From Polymyxa betae (taxonomy: Eukaryota; Endomyxa; Phytomyxea; Plasmodiophorida; Plasmodiophoridae), in the NCBI GenBank assembly GCA_003693705.1, contig RBZT01000607.1, positions 1 to 64,000 on the forward strand: DNA of 64,000 nt, written 5' to 3'. The notes below the pieces were generated by a model. The model searched no databases. It was not told the DNA's origin and saw nothing but the letters and a program-made list of their open reading frames with translations. This document shows, piece after piece, positions 62,223-64,000 of this stretch. Position numbers and translations under genes: made by a program. Position 1 is the first letter of the stretch. Each line of letters begins with the position of its first letter.

Positions 62223-64000
62223 CAATTGCCAGATCGGTATCTCTCTTCGAAATCTGCTGATGCTGCTAATGTTTCTGTATAAATATTCTGATTTACAACG
62301 GAAAGATCTTTGATCTTGCATTTCATTTTTTTTTTTTCATTTCTGCTTCTTCTCAATGTAAGAATTTTTGCCCATTGTGCTGAGTGTTTTTTGTAGAGAT
62401 TTGAAAAGCTTGCTACCGAATGCTGTCTACATGTGGCTGTGCTATTGACTACAGAGATCTCAGATCTCTGAGCACGAAATACCAAACCTCGAAGACGTTT
62501 TCTGAAACGGATTCCTGATCTTGATCATGACCTTTCAGAGGCTCGCGATATCATGGCTCATTTTGTGCTTTGACATGTAGAGGCTTCATATTCTTGCCGG
62601 TTCGGGATTTAGCGAGCCGCATCGGTGAATAGTAAAAACAATTGTCAAAAAGCAATCAAACGATGTTGATGGCAGAATCGAGTACGAGATGATTCTTCAA
62701 GAAGGTCGTATCGGAAATTTGTAGTGCAAATATAAATCTTAACATGTCGTAATCCGACATAGATGTGTTAGCTTCAAATGCTCCCAGGAAGTCATCCGGA
62801 ACTTCCTGGGATGCACAGTCAAACACACTCCAAGGTAGCTGATTTCTTTCATAGCTGCCAAATGGCCCCCTCGTTCGAAGATTAAATGGAAGGGAGACCG
62901 TTTCTATCCCCGATTATTCAAAAAGATATTCTCCGCAAGACACTTTCCGGATGTTTTTGAAGTCATAAAACGTCAGTTTGGCAGACAAATAGCACCAATC
63001 AGGACTTTAGACACTGTATCTTTCCCTTTGGTTATTCACAATGTCGGAAAATAGACTTTAACCAGACCATTATTCCGCGTAAACATAAAGTAATCTCTAA
63101 TAGGTACGGCATGTTCGGAATGCGAATTGCAAAATATATCTTGATCTCAGATTAGCGGCCATCGATTAGAAAAAGCAAGACCAAAAACGATGGTTGTCAG
63201 ATATCTTTGCACAACGACTCGAACATTAGCAGGTAAACGGTTGCGAGATCATCATAGGGGGATGGAGACGAGTTAATCCGACACCAAAGGTAGAACATCC
63301 ATAGAATAGTGTGTTTAAAATATCAAATAATGTGATTCATGAATACTACTCCACTGGAAATGCCAAGCAGCCTTACCTAGTATTTCGATGTGTGCGAATG
63401 GGCACTGTCAAGGCGAGCGACAGTGAGAAGAGAGGAACCGTCTGTTGCAGATGGGAGCGCTGCAGTGACGAATCTGGAAGTTGGTGAATGGGCCGCCGCA
63501 TTTATCGGATCGACTCATCCGCAACTATGACAACAGCAGAAGCAAGGCCTGTTCACGTCTCTCAACGGCAGTAAGGGTAAGGCTAGTTCACCTCTTCCAG
63601 CCTTACATGTGATATATCGTATTGTGTGAATCAATTGTTTGTGAGATATGACAAACCCTGATTTGACACCACGGTACAAGGTTCTGGCCATCGGGCTCTT
63701 TTCGGACTGCAACTTACACCACCACATTCGTTTTCCCAACGAACGCGAATCTTGAGCAATGATTCTTAAACATATGTTGCTCTATGAGATGTAGACCACT
63801 ATTTCGCAATCTCTAAAGGTCTCTGACGAGGGGGGGATTCGTTTGGAGAGAGTGTTGGCCCACTTTTTCAATCTCAGCCAATTGGAGGGTGTTTGTTTCG
63901 GACGTGCTGTCTGCTCTCAAGAGAATCATTGGGGTGCGATACAAAAAAGCGATTACGAAGCTCGCTGGAATTTCAGCAAAATCAGGACAGATTTCCCATC
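62223..64000. other. Intergenic to window end
   Basis: No gene supported. A 10-bp-stem hairpin (CCCAGGAAGT ... ACTTCCTGGG) lies near 62786-62812. A minus-strand frame at 63515-63739 lacks supporting signals. Confidence 0.45.

Noticed and set aside
62786..62812. Hairpin CCCAGGAAGT ... ACTTCCTGGG as a terminator or RNA gene
   Set aside because: A 10-bp stem in isolation is expected by chance at this window size, and no gene ends next to it.

Overview
The window is eukaryotic nuclear DNA, most likely from a unicellular protist. Genes are interrupted by GT-AG introns with a strong size class near 47-53 nt, intergenic DNA is full of decayed retroelements, SINEs and MITE-like elements, and short TTAGGG/TTTAGGG-type motifs are scattered throughout. 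The largest gene is a single-chain fungal-type fatty acid synthase of about 3,900 residues in beta-then-alpha order. That form is known from thraustochytrid and related stramenopiles and from some basidiomycetes. I cannot fix the lineage further from sequence alone.

Layout. 0.7-2.3 kb: an F-box-like gene with a hydrophobic N-terminus. 4.2-5.9 kb: an unrecognised multi-exon secretory gene on the minus strand. 7.2-7.5 kb: a tiny two-exon gene resembling the complex III assembly microprotein Brawnin/UQCC6. 7.9-12.7 kb: a 15-exon gene for an N-myristoylation-type EF-hand, zinc-ribbon, PH and Ser/Thr kinase protein. 14.4-16.6 kb: a convergent pair of decayed BTB-family genes, repeated in inverted orientation at 35.5-37.3 kb. 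17.6-18.8 kb: a spliced secreted protein, next to a 1.3 kb element with 73 bp terminal inverted repeats. 22.5-23.3 kb: a secreted Cys-rich, PAN/apple-like protein. 23.8-31.5 kb: an accessory zone with a 1 kb inverted duplication carrying a small membrane-protein gene, tRNA-derived SINEs, LINE 3' fragments and a MITE with TAA target duplications. 32.6-34.4 kb: an SQ/TQ-rich, HMG-box, histone-fold protein with a PIP-box-like tail. 37.4-37.8 kb: a Ty3/gypsy-like RT remnant. 38.5-50.6 kb: the seven-exon fatty acid synthase, with a GC-rich minisatellite just upstream of its start codon. 52.4-53.9 kb: a second F-box-like gene with a hydrophobic leader. 54.1-55.4 kb: a 7TM-RGS protein. 57-60.4 kb: low-confidence frames, a copia remnant and a SINE tail. 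61.3-62.2 kb: the one intact BTB-family gene. The last 1.8 kb shows nothing coding.

The genes do not form an operon. Themes are lipid synthesis (the synthase), signalling (EF-hand/PH kinase, 7TM-RGS), chromatin or replication (HMG/histone-fold protein), and a notable number of proteins with predicted signal peptides, including two F-box-like proteins. Exon joins given below for the kinase, HMG/histone-fold, PAN-like, Brawnin-like, synthase and 17.6-18.8 kb genes all keep reading phase. They were worked out by hand and have no transcript support.
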